64,000 nt of DNA. Source: Mugil cephalus. Taxonomy: Eukaryota; Chordata; Actinopteri; Mugiliformes; Mugilidae. Numbering within the stretch: position 1 is the first letter of the stretch; each line of letters begins with the position of its first letter. Below, in pieces: positions 12,401 through 23,420 of this stretch. Location of the stretch: positions 8,000,379 through 8,064,378 of the forward strand of contig NC_061776.1 of the NCBI RefSeq assembly GCF_022458985.1, written 5' to 3'. The translations under genes and the position numbers were made by a program. The notes below the pieces were generated by a model. The model made no database searches, had not been told where the DNA came from, and worked only from the letters and a program-made list of their open reading frames with translations.

Positions 12401-13272
12401 GAAGATCTTTAAAAAAAGTAGAAGAAGTAAAGCAGTGTAGTTTGCAAGGAAATACAACAAATGCTAAAAGTATGTTTTGCAATATGGGTATGGCTAGTGG
12501 TCAGCTTTTCAGTTCCTTCCTTGCGTGATGTTGAACTCAGGGCTCAGGGACGGATGGTTAAGTACAAAAACAGTGGGCTGAGCTAAATTTACATTCAACC
12601 TTTTATTTTGAATTATTATTACTACATGCAGCTCCTTGCTCAGAGTAAAAATAATAAACAATTACAGCAGCAGGCATGTCCACGTACGTTTGATCATAGT
12701 GCATATTGTAACTCTAAATAGACCTTTTCCAATGCTGATCATGGGCATTACATAACCAATCAGCTTTAATTGCATCCCACTTTTGTGATTGTGCAAGGGT
12801 GAGCCCCTCAGAAGATTCATAATTACAATGAGAGCATTGAAAACTGCATCCTATGAAGTCACGCACACACCAGAAAAAATAATAAATAAATAAAAAGACT
12901 CCAGTACTGGGGTGTATCAGATAACTAATAGAGGAAATGGGAGTAAATGAGAGTGAAAAGAAAACATTTTTGACCAACCTCTCCAGTCGGATGTATTCCA
13001 TCTCCATGGCAACCACAACTTTACTGTACAGCCCCGCAGTGAGCCGGATCCAAAAACGGCATCAAAACTTTCTCTTTCGACAGACAAAAGGAGGGCTGAA
13101 TGTTGTTTTCCCGATCTCCCTCTCTCCCCCTCTGCCTCTTGCTCTCTTTTCCTACTTTCCTCTTTCTCCCTCATTCCTTCTCTCTTTCCTCTCTGTACAC
13201 AGGAATGCTTTGTTGAGAGCTGAGATAAAAGAAACAAAAGGCGCCATTGACAAAAAAACGACTCGGTGCCCA

Positions 13273-13275
<3 letters not shown>

Positions 13276-13311
<36 letters not shown>
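13276..13311. repeat. (GT)n microsatellite
   Basis: Uninterrupted GT dinucleotide run of about 18 units. Confidence 0.95.
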
Positions 13312-13313
<2 letters not shown>

Positions 13314-14316
13314 GATTGCAATTACATGCAACTTACTCATTACATGTGCTATTGGATGCATGTACTGTAAGGGTTATTTGTAGAAAAGTGCACAGATTAA
13401 CATACTTTTACTGTATTACCCCTGTTGTGGGAACATAAGTACAGTTACACTGCCACAATGACAGGGCTCTTATTCCTTTTGGGGACAGAAAGCAAAGCTC
13501 TATCAGGCACAATTGTATTGTATGAAAAAAAATTAGGTTGCAAAGGGTTTAAAGGGGTTTAAAGGACCAGTCTAAGTGTATACTTTAAGGTAAGTATAGG
13601 ATACTACTGGCAAAATCATGTGTGTATGTTTTTATTTTTCATGGGATACTGACGTTGTGGGGACCCTTTGTCATTTTGTCATTGTGAGGACATTTTTTTT
13701 GCTAGGCCCCAATTTTTTTGATGGTTTAAAACCTGTTATGACTTGGTTTTTGGGGTAAACGTTAGAGTTAGAGCACTTGGTTGAGGCGGGTAGGGTTAGG
13801 TCAGGGTAAAGCGTAGCTAATGGAAGGTCTCCACAAAATAGAAACACAAGTTTGTGAGTATACAGTACGTGTGTGTGTGAAAGAGAGGGTTGAGAAGGGG
13901 AGAGGAGGAAAGAGAGGAAGGGAGAGAGAGGAAAAGATCGGTGACAAAAGGTCCTCGTTAGTATTCTGCAGCAAGGAGTAATGCCTCTCCATCTCTCCCT
14001 CCCCCCCCCCACACACACACACTTGTTATTTCTTTCCGCGCTCAGTTTGTTTCACTTGAATTATATCTTGATTGCATATCATTTCAGTTCGTTTATACGC
14101 CTACGTATGACGGAACGTTTGAGAAAACACTTCCTGTTCGTCATTTTGTCAGATCTAAACGCCTAACGCGCTGTTGATCGGATCGCAAAGTGAAACGTAG
14201 TCTTAATATTTTTACCTTCCCATACCAACTGTTCAGTTGCATATTTTTAATGGACTCATTTTATACTATTTGTCCAGTACTAATACTTATACTAGTGACA
14301 GGGAAATGTCATACTA

Positions 14317-14363
14317 GGGAAATGTTGAAACCATGACCTGTGGTGATGATTTCAACATTTCCC
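14317..14363. repeat. Inverted repeat with 14-bp perfect arms
   Basis: GGGAAATGTTGAAA at 14317-14330 is exactly complementary to TTTCAACATTTCCC at 14350-14363, with a 19-base loop. Function unknown. Confidence 0.8.
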
Positions 14364-15017
14364 CATAACTCACAACTTAAAGCATCACTGGTTCCGTCTG
14401 TGCAGACTTGAGAGACGATACATGTGTCAGGTAGCATGAAAGTTCCTGATGTGTGACAGCTGTCTCATGGTCCTGTTCCAATAGATAAGGCAGTATATGC
14501 AAGCAGCAGGTTCTGCAAATATTGCCATTTATGAGGTTATCTCACACTAGAGCAGCGTGGGGAAAAAATAAATAAATAAATAAAAAATTAGGTAACCTAC
14601 GAGTGTTGACTTGTGGACAGGTCAGTGGTTGTTGCAAGGAAAGCCATCAATATCGGTTGATTTATTTAAAAAACTGTCTTATATTTTACAGTACTTCTCC
14701 CTCCACTGCATGACTTCGCAGGTAATTTCACACTAATTCAACAAAGTATTACAAAGTCCTTATGTTTATCAATACATTTCACAAAATATGAACATTAAGA
14801 CACACATCACTTCATATTTTAAATTATTTTGCATGATATTTTTTTTTTTTATCAAATAACAGTTCAGAGAAATCGATCTGAACTATAATTGTGTATATTA
14901 TATGTGCACATGCAAAATCATGAATTACAATTAAGGATTCATTTCATCTGTAATTTAAGCTTTGACGTATGTTTCATTTATTTGCAGTGCACACCACTGA
15001 GGAATTCATTTGCTTAC

Positions 15018-15296
15018 CTTCTCAACGAGGATTGCGATCTAATCGAGCCGTGAGGTGTTAGGAGCCCCGAGCCTTCGTCCACATGTCTGCTTTTGTTGTC
15101 GTACTCACGCCCCTCAGGACACAGTTGGGAATGTGATTCTGCAGGAGTAACTTGGGCAGCCCGCGTCCCACGACACTGATACACCGCCGAGGAGAATTAT
15201 GGAGACAGTGATTGGCTCTTCGGGGCTCTGGTTTTTGCAAAGGCCGGACTCACCTCCTGCAAATTCTGCCCAAAGTGACGGGACTTTGGCTTTATA
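15018..15296 (-). promoter_or_regulatory. Candidate kcnj10 promoter and non-coding first exon
   Basis: On the minus strand a TATAAA (15296-15291, in CTTATAAAGCC) is followed about 270 bases later by a strong donor, GAGAAG|gtaagc, at 15018/15017. The interval is more G+C-rich than its surroundings and has no long frame. Two more donor-like sites lie inside it (GGGGC|gtgagt and GGAG|gtgagt). It is the best upstream candidate for the 5' exon that must splice to the acceptor before the kcnj10 ATG. Position and orientation fit; no transcript evidence. Confidence 0.35.
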
Positions 15297-15744
15297 AGAA
15301 GCCTCCCTCAATCCCTCTCCCTCTCTCTCACTCACTCACGAATTCCTGTCATGTCCTGGTCACGTCTGTGTAATTGCTGTAATAATTGATCACCACTCCC
15401 CACTCAATTCAGTATTGAAATAACGGGCCAAATATTTATTTATTTATTTTATTTCACAAACGCATCCCATAATAAACAGGCCTGAAAGAATGAGGTTAGA
15501 AATATTATACTGGAGTTTAGTTTTGTTGTTTTTCTTGGGTTGGGGTGGGGGTGTGGGGGGTTGCATTTGTTGTTGCATCACTGCTTCACATCCCAGCTGA
15601 GTGCACAATGACCAAATGTGTGCACACAAACTCACACGCACACGTTTGGGGCCTCACATGCGCATGATCCACAAATTCGCTCGGACACATGCGCACACGC
15701 CGGCAAACAGCCCTAACAAACCACCCCCTGCAGAATACACACAT

Positions 15745-15745
<1 letters not shown>

Positions 15746-15793
<48 letters not shown>
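15746..15793. repeat. (CA)n microsatellite
   Basis: About 24 CA units, preceded by interrupted CA-rich sequence from about 15600. Confidence 0.95.
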
Positions 15794-15796
<3 letters not shown>

Positions 15797-16861
15797 CAGT
15801 CTTTTAGGGGAAACCACAGAGCCCCCTATTCATAACTTCGGTGCCCAGCGTTTGCTGTGTCCAAGAGTGTCCGTACGAGGCGTCCTGTTAAGCACAAACA
15901 CATAAAGGGGAACATCCGTGAGGTGAATACAGGACCCTCTTATGCCTCAGGAGAGGGTGACGGAGCGTTATTTAACTGAAAGACAGAAAGTCGATGAGGG
16001 GCATTGGTCAAATGTGCTCAAGAGTCAAGAGTTATATTTTTGTTGCTGTTGCTGTGTTTAGATTGAAGTATTACCTTTGCCTCGACGCGCTATAGCATTG
16101 AAGCTCAGCTGGAAGCCTAGGACTCTTGCCCTATGTCATGTTCTCTTTCGTCTACTTTGTACATACAGGATATATTTTCCTTTATTTTTTTGTTCTTTTA
16201 TATTTTTATACGTTCTCAACGTTTGCACATTTCCTGTGCTGCACCATAGGCGTCTGAGGGTGGTATTTTACATCCTGCATTGTGTTGCACACGTCAGAAT
16301 TGACAGTGAAGTTGAGAAGTAGAGTAGCTGTATAGATGCACGCTGGCACCATACAAGGTGATATCAAGTCAGCCAAATAGCAGAGACAGCGATGCAGACT
16401 TCCTCTCTCCTAACCGAAAGACACTTTATGTGTCGCAGTTAACCCAACCCACAGTTTTTTTTTTCTCACCGCTGTGAATTTGCGTGACATTTACGCCAGA
16501 TTCTCAGAAATACGTGCGATGCGGTGCCTAAGTCTTGCATGAAGTCGAGAAATGGCAGCAGATGTCAATGTGCTCTCACTTTCACTTTGTACATACACTA
16601 TTAGTAGCAGCATTATTCGTCGTGTATGATTTAGTGGTTTTCATTAGAGCCGAGCGCAGTTTATAATAAGACTACGCTTTAAGAGAGTGGCCAATCAGAG
16701 TTGTTCCTCGTAGCTTGAAAACCCCCACAGTCTAGTCACAGCCTAAAATAAGTGACTGCAAACAACAATTATATGACACACCACCTGCACATATATACAA
16801 CACATTTGCAGATAAAAAAGTCAAAGGTGAGTAAGAAAATCCCATGCAAGGGATTCTACAC

Positions 16862-16862
<1 letters not shown>

Positions 16863-16892
<30 letters not shown>
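16863..16892. repeat. (CA)n microsatellite
   Basis: About 15 CA units directly before a mariner MITE end at 16902. Confidence 0.9.
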
Positions 16893-17056
16893 GTATAGAC
16901 TTATCTGACATAACATTATGACCACTGTCTTAGATTTATTTCACACACTCACTGAATCATATGAGTAATAAATTGTAATAACTAGTAATGCCTTTGTTGA
17001 TTCCTTAATATTTAATCTTGAACGATTGTAAAGTCAATGTTTCGCCCCATGCCAAC

Positions 17057-17275
17057 TTCAGGCACATAACATTACGACCACCTCCTCTCTCTTGTGCCTC
17101 CGAAACAGTTGTGACTCACCAGAGAATGGACCTGGGCCCTTTGAGGGTGCCCTGAGGTGTCTGGAAACAGGGTGTTGTTAGTGGGGAGGGGGCTTTGGGT
17201 CCCATGTGTTGAGGGGAGGAGTCCCACAGATACTTGATCAGTTTGGGATCTAGAGAATTTGGAGGCCATTTTTGT
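17057..17275 (+). repeat. Mariner-type MITE family A, 5' part
   Basis: Starts in the inverted-repeat end ('cataacattacgaccacc') and runs through 'gttgtgactcaccagagaat', 'tcccacagatacttgatcag' and 'tttgggatc' to 'atttggaggcca'. A separate end fragment of the same family lies just upstream at 16902-16930 (gacataacattatgacca). Confidence 0.7.
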
Positions 17276-17324
17276 ATTTTTTGTAGTTGCACTGAAATGT
17301 CATTGCTATGCACATATTCACAAG

Positions 17325-17500
17325 AATCAAGAAGAATCAAGAATCTTTATTGTCATTATGCAAGGCACAACGAAATTCTGTTGCACAACGAAATTCTGTT
17401 TCTCTTCAAGAAGAGAAAGAAGTCATTTAACGGTCATTGCACACAAGTTACAACAAAATTTAGTTTGGCAGCAATCTCTGGTAGCAGGTTGATGTTAGAT
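17325..17500 (+). repeat. Retroposon 3'-tail repeat
   Basis: Contains 'atctttattgtcattatgca' followed by a tandem 'cacaacgaaattctgtt' motif, typical of the 3' tails of fish LINE/SINE elements. Confidence 0.5.
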
Positions 17501-17507
17501 TAAATAC

Positions 17508-17745
17508 ATCTCATCTTCTACCACCGCTTATCCTCACTACGGTCGCGGGGGCTGCTGCGGCCCATCCCAGCTGTCGGCAGGCGAGAGGCGGGGTACACCC
17601 TGGACACGAACAACCATTCGCACTCGCACTCACATCTAGCGTCAATTTACAGTCACCAATTAGCATAGCGAGCATGTCTTTGGAGGCGTGAGGAAGCCGG
17701 AGTAGACTACACGCTGACACAGACAGAACATGCTAACAGGGAGGC
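17508..17745 (+). repeat. Common teleost dispersed repeat
   Basis: Contains the familiar blocks 'tcttctaccaccgcttatcc', 'gcgagaggcggggtacaccc', 'caatttacagtcaccaatta' and 'gcatgtctttgga', then 'agaacatgctaacaggga', as in many teleost genomes. It is degraded. I do not assign it to a transposon class. Confidence 0.65.
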
Positions 17746-18181
17746 ATCTGTGCCAACCACAAAGCCAAGACCCAAGACATATAGTAAATGTATAAAAACT
17801 TAAAACAGATCATAATGTCTCTGTCTGCAACAACATCGTTACCATTTATGCTTTTATATGGACTCGATACACACTGATAATTCTCTCAGTTCCCATGGGG
17901 AAGTTGGGGAAACACACTTCCTATTAAGAGAACTGTAAAAATATAGATGTATGTTCCCTTTTCTTTTAAATTTTGATGACGCCACTTCCAGTATGTTTAT
18001 TTTAGGCTGTATATGTGGGTGTGTGTGTTCATATAATATATTATTCACAGCGTGCTGTATCTGTCATTTACAATCATCTTGAACATGTGATCTGTGTGGT
18101 GCAAAATGAAGTCAGCTGCTCCTCTGTGTGGTAAAGAAAGGTAAAGAACAGCCTCAGTCTCTGCGCCTGTTCGCATGCATG

Positions 18182-18247
18182 TGCGCGTGTGTTCGTGCGT
18201 GTATGTGTGTGTGTGGGTGTGTGTGTGTGTGTGCGTGCATGTATATG

Positions 18248-18320
<73 letters not shown>
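18182..18320. repeat. Long (GT)n microsatellite
   Basis: Interrupted GT/GC run from about 18182 followed by an essentially pure GT tract at 18247-18320. The long valine/cysteine frames over it are artefacts of the dinucleotide repeat. Confidence 0.95.
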
Positions 18321-18324
<4 letters not shown>

Positions 18325-18843
18325 GTGTTTTGGGGTCAGTCAGTTCTTTTGGCTCATGTGGTGCTGCAGGACTTCGTTTTATTCATCCTTACAAACTCTG
18401 TTCTCTTCCCCTCTATTCTGCCTTCCATTCGGTGTCGCCGCACGTTTCACACTTCCTTCCTGTTCTAAACTGAACAAGGGTCACGGGGAGTTTACCTGCT
18501 GCGACTTTGTCGTCAATCATCTGGACTTGTGAAGTGTACATTTGACAAGGAATATGTTTGTTTTGTTCATTCTTCATGTTTATCCCTCCTTAGGACGTAA
18601 TTAATCACCCATTAATTACCCATCAAATATGCTACAGTGTCTACTGTAGTGTAGACACTGTACATTTTTACAATACATTTGTATCTGTAAAAACAATAGT
18701 TTAGGAGACTTTGTTAAGAACAAATGTGATTTATGCAGTTTAACACATAACTGCAATTTCACTTTTGGTCAGCAGATGGCAACAGACAACAACTTTAGAA
18801 GTTTTCTCCGCCTGTGACTCATCACGAGTAGTTTGACTATACA

Positions 18844-19085
18844 TCGATCAGGCATCACATTATGACCACCTTACAAATATTGTATATGTCTCTCAGTTGT
18901 GACTCATCAGAGAATGGATATGGGCCTTCTAAGGGTGTCCTGTGGTGTCTGATAACAGAATGTTACTGGGTCCTATGGGTTGAGGGGAGGGGCCCCTGTG
19001 GGTCATCCCACAGATACTAGATCAGTTTGGGATCTAATGAATTTGGAGGTAAGGTCAACGCCTTGTGCAGTTTTGTTCATGTTTT
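18844..19085 (+). repeat. Mariner-type MITE family A, 5' part
   Basis: Starts 'gatcaggcatcacattatga' and keeps the family order of blocks: 'gttgtgactcatcagagaat', 'gggttgaggggaggggcccc', 'catcccacagatactagatc', 'aatttggaggtaaggtcaac'. It abuts the LINE remnant that follows, so one probably inserted next to or into the other. Confidence 0.7.
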
Positions 19086-19480
19086 TTAGAGACTATTCCA
19101 AGATATTTAAACTCTTCTACTATATCATGGTCTCTCCATTGACCACCTCAGATGGTTGATCGCCCTCTGCTGACTGTCGAGAGAAGAACATGCAAACAGT
19201 CTTCTTAGTGTAAGTGCCTGTGCTGCTGATAATTTTGCAACAGCGTCTTGTTTTGTTTTTGCATGGACATATAGTACTGTAGCATCAGCATAAAGTTGCA
19301 GATTAACATTTGGACAAACTTTAGGTAGGTCTGGAGACTGAATGGAATAGAATAGAAACTTGGGGTACACCAGCAGAGCAGCTGAGTATCCAGTCTGCAC
19401 AGTCTGTTTTCTGTTTGACAGATACGATCTCATCCAGCAGAGTGCACCATCAGAGAAGTGGAAGAGGGACAGCTTTGAAG
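19040..19480 (-). pseudogene. Degenerate LINE reverse-transcriptase fragment
   Basis: Minus-strand frames read HFSDGALCWMRSYLSNRKQT, then NVNLQLYADATVLYVHAKTK. The YADA block sits at the place of the reverse-transcriptase YADD catalytic motif. Next come KKTVCMFFSRQ and an EFKYLGIV-like end in another frame. The GVPQGS-type block is missing between the first two, so there is an internal deletion plus frameshifts. It is a dead RNA-directed DNA polymerase of a non-LTR element. Confidence 0.7.
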
Positions 19481-22400
19481 GAGAATGTTATGGTTTAATG
19501 TCATACCCTGTGGGAACAGAACGCAAGTCCAAGGATGATTGTTAAAAGCCTGCTTTGAAAAACAAAATAAAACTATAGGATCACATCTGGGGCGAATAAA
19601 TGGACCAAAATGATATAAAACCAAAAAGTATAAAACATGTAGCATACTTTGTAAATGTATATCTCTTTTAATTTCATAATATATACTACAATCTAACATT
19701 TATGTGTTTTAACAGCAGATTAAAGATGTAAAAAATATCCCCTTTTAAAAGTCAGTTTATTAGGTTACTAGCTTACTACTTACTCAAACACTGACACTGG
19801 TCTTCTTCAAGCTGGTTCGGGTGTCATCACCTAACTCAAAAGTAAGAGGCTGTAACTCCAGTCTGGGTCCATTTGCAGATCTGAAATATTTATTTTATCA
19901 GACATCACAATGTGTAGAGAAAGCAGGATGAATACCAGATAATATCTGTTGCACATGAAGGCCTTCTTTGGTAACTTAATGTCAGAAGATAAGTTGCTCA
20001 TAAGTTACAAGACGTTTGATGAGGTGTTGTTGTAGCTCACTCCGTAATGATGCCCCATTGACTTCCATTAAAGGAAAAATCTGAAAAGACAAAGCAGAAA
20101 AAAACAGAAAAAGAAACACAGTGCGTCGATTCTGTTGCAGATAAGTTGTAGCTGATGTATTATCCTAATGCTTATCCCACAGCGTCCCATACTTAGATTA
20201 GAACTGTTCCCACTGATACTATTAACACTAAACTGAGCAAATATGTTCAACGGTGAACTAACATGTCCTGTAAATTCCTGCAACACATTTCTTTCTCCTG
20301 TCTCCTGAAGAGTCCAGGTCTTCGTGAACAAGCATTCAAGCTTGGAGGGGGCTCGGGGGGATTCGGGTGCCACGTGTGCTTGCATAAGAAGACACGCATA
20401 GCCCTTTACAGCTTTGACTATGCTCCAGCAGTAAATCCGCCAGATTTATGTCTAGAAAACTGGAAGAACATTGGCTCTTTTGTTCTGTTGCACCTTGAAC
20501 TGGAGAAACGTGGTCTTATGCGCTAACATCTGGCTGGTTAAACACAGCTGTGTGTTTGGAAAAGACTGTGTCATCAGACGAAACGATGAAAGTGATTCTT
20601 TTGATGGTGGAAACATATATGCTGGTTAAAATCGAAAAAAAAAAAAAAAAAGAATGTAAGGGGAACCTACACAACCAAACAAAGCAGCTGTAGAGCCATG
20701 ATGCTTCTCTTATTTAAGGAAGTTCACACCCAAAAAAATGACCCAGTTTGTTTCAGGAGGTTGCGTTACTCGTTGATGGGAAGCATTGTGTTTCACATAA
20801 TGTGTACGTGCCTACAAAGATGCACATGCACAAAGAGAGGTATGAATCCCGAGTACGTCATAGGCTTAGAATTGAAAGGAAGTCGAATGAAAGTGTGATG
20901 CATACAGTACTGATGGTAGAAGCTGTGCACCAGAGAGCTGAGGAATGTGCATGTAATGGATGCAGGAGGAAAAAGAAGAGAACTAATAAAACACGTCAGG
21001 AAGCAGAACAAAGATGTGAGTGAAGTTAAACTTTACAAACCGAGTAAAGGACTGATAAAGTGTCTTAAAGCGACGTTCTCAGATCCTCTGAAGGCGAAAC
21101 AACAGCCTGGATCCGCTTCTGGATAAACAAACACCCTGCGCTGGTGACTCTTTTCTAATTTGTTTGCGGAGCGAGAGCAGCAGGTTTTGGCCGGCATGTC
21201 ATGATAAAGGCCCGAAAACCAATCGTCTGAATACAAATGAGGCCTTACATAACCAGAGTGGGTGACCAGAACACTGGCTGCTCTGTGCTGCAGGTACATG
21301 CAGCTGAAAACACTCACACACACACACACAGACGTACTTACACATTCAGATGCTGGTGGCTGCACTTTCAGGCTCAGAAATGACACACATCACAAATATG
21401 CACATGTGCTTCTGCACATAAGCGCAACAATGATTCCTGAACTGGGCTCAGTCTCTGTTCATGTCTGTCTGCCTAAAGAAACACTCTCATTTCATTTGTA
21501 TCTGACTGATGGTTTCTGGTGATTTGGGGAGAACATTTCTCAGCCTTTCAGAAGTGCCACCACCAGATCATTATTTCCACTTGTGGTAAATGCTAATGAG
21601 CTCTTTTCTAAACCACAGGACCCTCTCCAACATCCATTATGTCTCCTCAATACATTGAGCACATCCCATTATGTAAGAGGCTGACTACAAACCTACTCCA
21701 CTACCACGAACTCAGCCATGTGCAGCAAAGCCTCCTCATGGCCTGACACAAAATAAAACTGAAGACGTTTCCTGCGCGCTATGTTATTTTGTTTCAGTTA
21801 GGTTTGTATATGCACAATGCCATTCCAGATGTTTTTTTTTTTTTTTTAGTTTTACTTGTAATCCATTTTTTTTTTTTTTTTTTGTTTTTTTTTCAGTTGA
21901 GTAAAAACTTGTTGTTTTTTTTTTACAACTGGTTTTATTTTGTATTCAGTGGCAAGTCTTCTTCGTGTCTCACTTATTTACACACATTTCTGAATTTACT
22001 AATTTGTGACAATCAACTTTTAGGCGTGAAATATTCTCTTTGTTCTTAGTCCCTTGATATCCCTGCGATGATGTTCATTGGAAATGAGGTTGTGTTTTTA
22101 TTAATTACAGCAGAAAATAACTGTTCCTTCCCTATATTTCATCAAATGGCTTCTATCTTTTATCTTGTAAAGTAAGAATTAGACATTTCATATGGGCTAA
22201 ATACGGCGTCTTGTCGCTCTGTCTGCTAAGAGGCCGATTGCATCAGCACCAAAAGCAACACGACCACGTTGTGTGTGGTGCCGCCTTCGGGTCCCGTTGG
22301 AAATTCTATACCTCGCCCACAATTACTGTGTACTTTGCATATTTTTGTACATCACTCTTAGTCCATCTGTTGTGTACAGAATCTTCTTTACTATTCAAAA

Positions 22401-23391
22401 AAATAAAAATAAATTTAAAAAAAATCAGTAATTTTGATACTACCATTTTGTTGTGATCTCGTTCCTAGGTTGAAACATCAATGTCAATGTTCCTGTCTGC
22501 ATTAATGAGTTCGGCCTACATTTAACTAGAAGAAACGTTTCTTGTTTTACTTCCTGTCTTTGACGCTTATGCCCTCCTCTGCAATTTTTGTACCTTTTTT
22601 TTTTTAACTTTTTTTTTAATTGAAGTCAATGGGGCATTTTTGACCATTAAGGTGTCCAGAGAGTGTCTGACATACTTAAAAAATGCTAATACAATCAAAT
22701 AAATTTTATTACTAATCTTTGACACATCCAAGACTCCAATTATCCCAAAAGGCTCATCCTCCTACTGTTTATTCTATGGAAAAATAAAACAAAACAAACA
22801 GTTTTTGCGTTTTTTTGTTGTTTTGTAATATAGGCTATAATTAAATATTTCGAATCATTCTATTTTTAAATGCTAAGATCCTGATAAATCATTGAATGTT
22901 TGGTAGTTTTAAAGACGTTTGAAGTTGTTTAAGAGACTTAAGGGAAAAGGCAGAAGACGGCACAAGGGTAAAGGCAGTTTTTCCGGTTCACTCCTCCCTG
23001 CTCCATAATGTAAGTATTTCAGACAGGTAAGAGACTTGTCTGACCAAGTGTCTACCTTAACAAAAACACGTACAACACCTCGTGAGTCTTGAGTCATAAT
23101 TTCCGGCCACGCTCCACACGCCTTGACCCTGTTTGGGGAGTGAAGCTCCTGAACGCAGCAGTAGTTGCTGGGACTACCGGAACATCGAGAGACGCACCAG
23201 AAACAACGCCTGCGCATCGACCAATCGCGGACTGCGTTGGGCTGTGACGTCATAGGAGGAGGGGGATTCTGTGTGGTTCTGTGGGGGTGTGAACCTAAAA
23301 ACCGGCCCCTCCAGCAGTAAACCCGGACAACACTCATAGGTTCACAAGAACACGGAACAGCCCACTGACTCCTTCTACATCACATTTCATC

Positions 23392-23420
23392 ATGCTCTCG
23401 GTATCCGAGGTTACGTCTAG
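23392..23420 (+). CDS. pnp: pnp coding exon 1
   Basis: 29 bases: ATG plus eight codons and AG, then gtgagt. The phase-2 remainder joins A at 27779 to make Arg, continuing [12 protein letters not shown]. Chosen because it is the only upstream ATG with a matching phase and a strong donor, and it lies at the edge of a CpG-dense block. Exact start inferred. Confidence 0.7.

Larger units (their letters stand above)
9463..15017. other. Probable 5'UTR intron of kcnj10, no coding exon seen
   Basis: No convincing coding sequence. It includes A+T-rich DNA, a purine-rich stretch around 11560-11690, the GT microsatellite at 13276-13311 and a fold-back at 14317-14363. It is called intronic only because the promoter-like block lies at 15.0-15.3 kb and the start ATG sits at an acceptor. 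Confidence 0.4.
15800..23300. other. Gene-poor intergenic region
   Basis: No exon with coding character and splice sites was found between the kcnj10 promoter candidate and pnp. Contents: microsatellites (16863-16892, 18182-18320), MITE fragments (16902-16930, 17057-17275, 18844-19085), a retroposon tail (17325-17500), a teleost dispersed repeat (17508-17745), a LINE remnant (19040-19480) and long T-runs around 21830-21920. Confidence 0.55.

Noticed and set aside
12968-13010. Possible upstream kcnj10 coding exon starting MVAMEMEYIRLER on the minus strand
   Set aside because: Good Kozak context, but its donor (GAGAG|gttggt) is poor and the phase would create a stop on joining the exon at 9462.
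18128-18532. Long open frames of alternating Val/Cys over the GT microsatellite (also 13247-13438 and 15586-15807)
   Set aside because: Produced by the dinucleotide repeat in any frame; no protein-like composition.
22909-23337. 142-codon minus-strand open frame just upstream of pnp
   Set aside because: No domain, no splice support; sits in the G+C-rich pnp promoter region.
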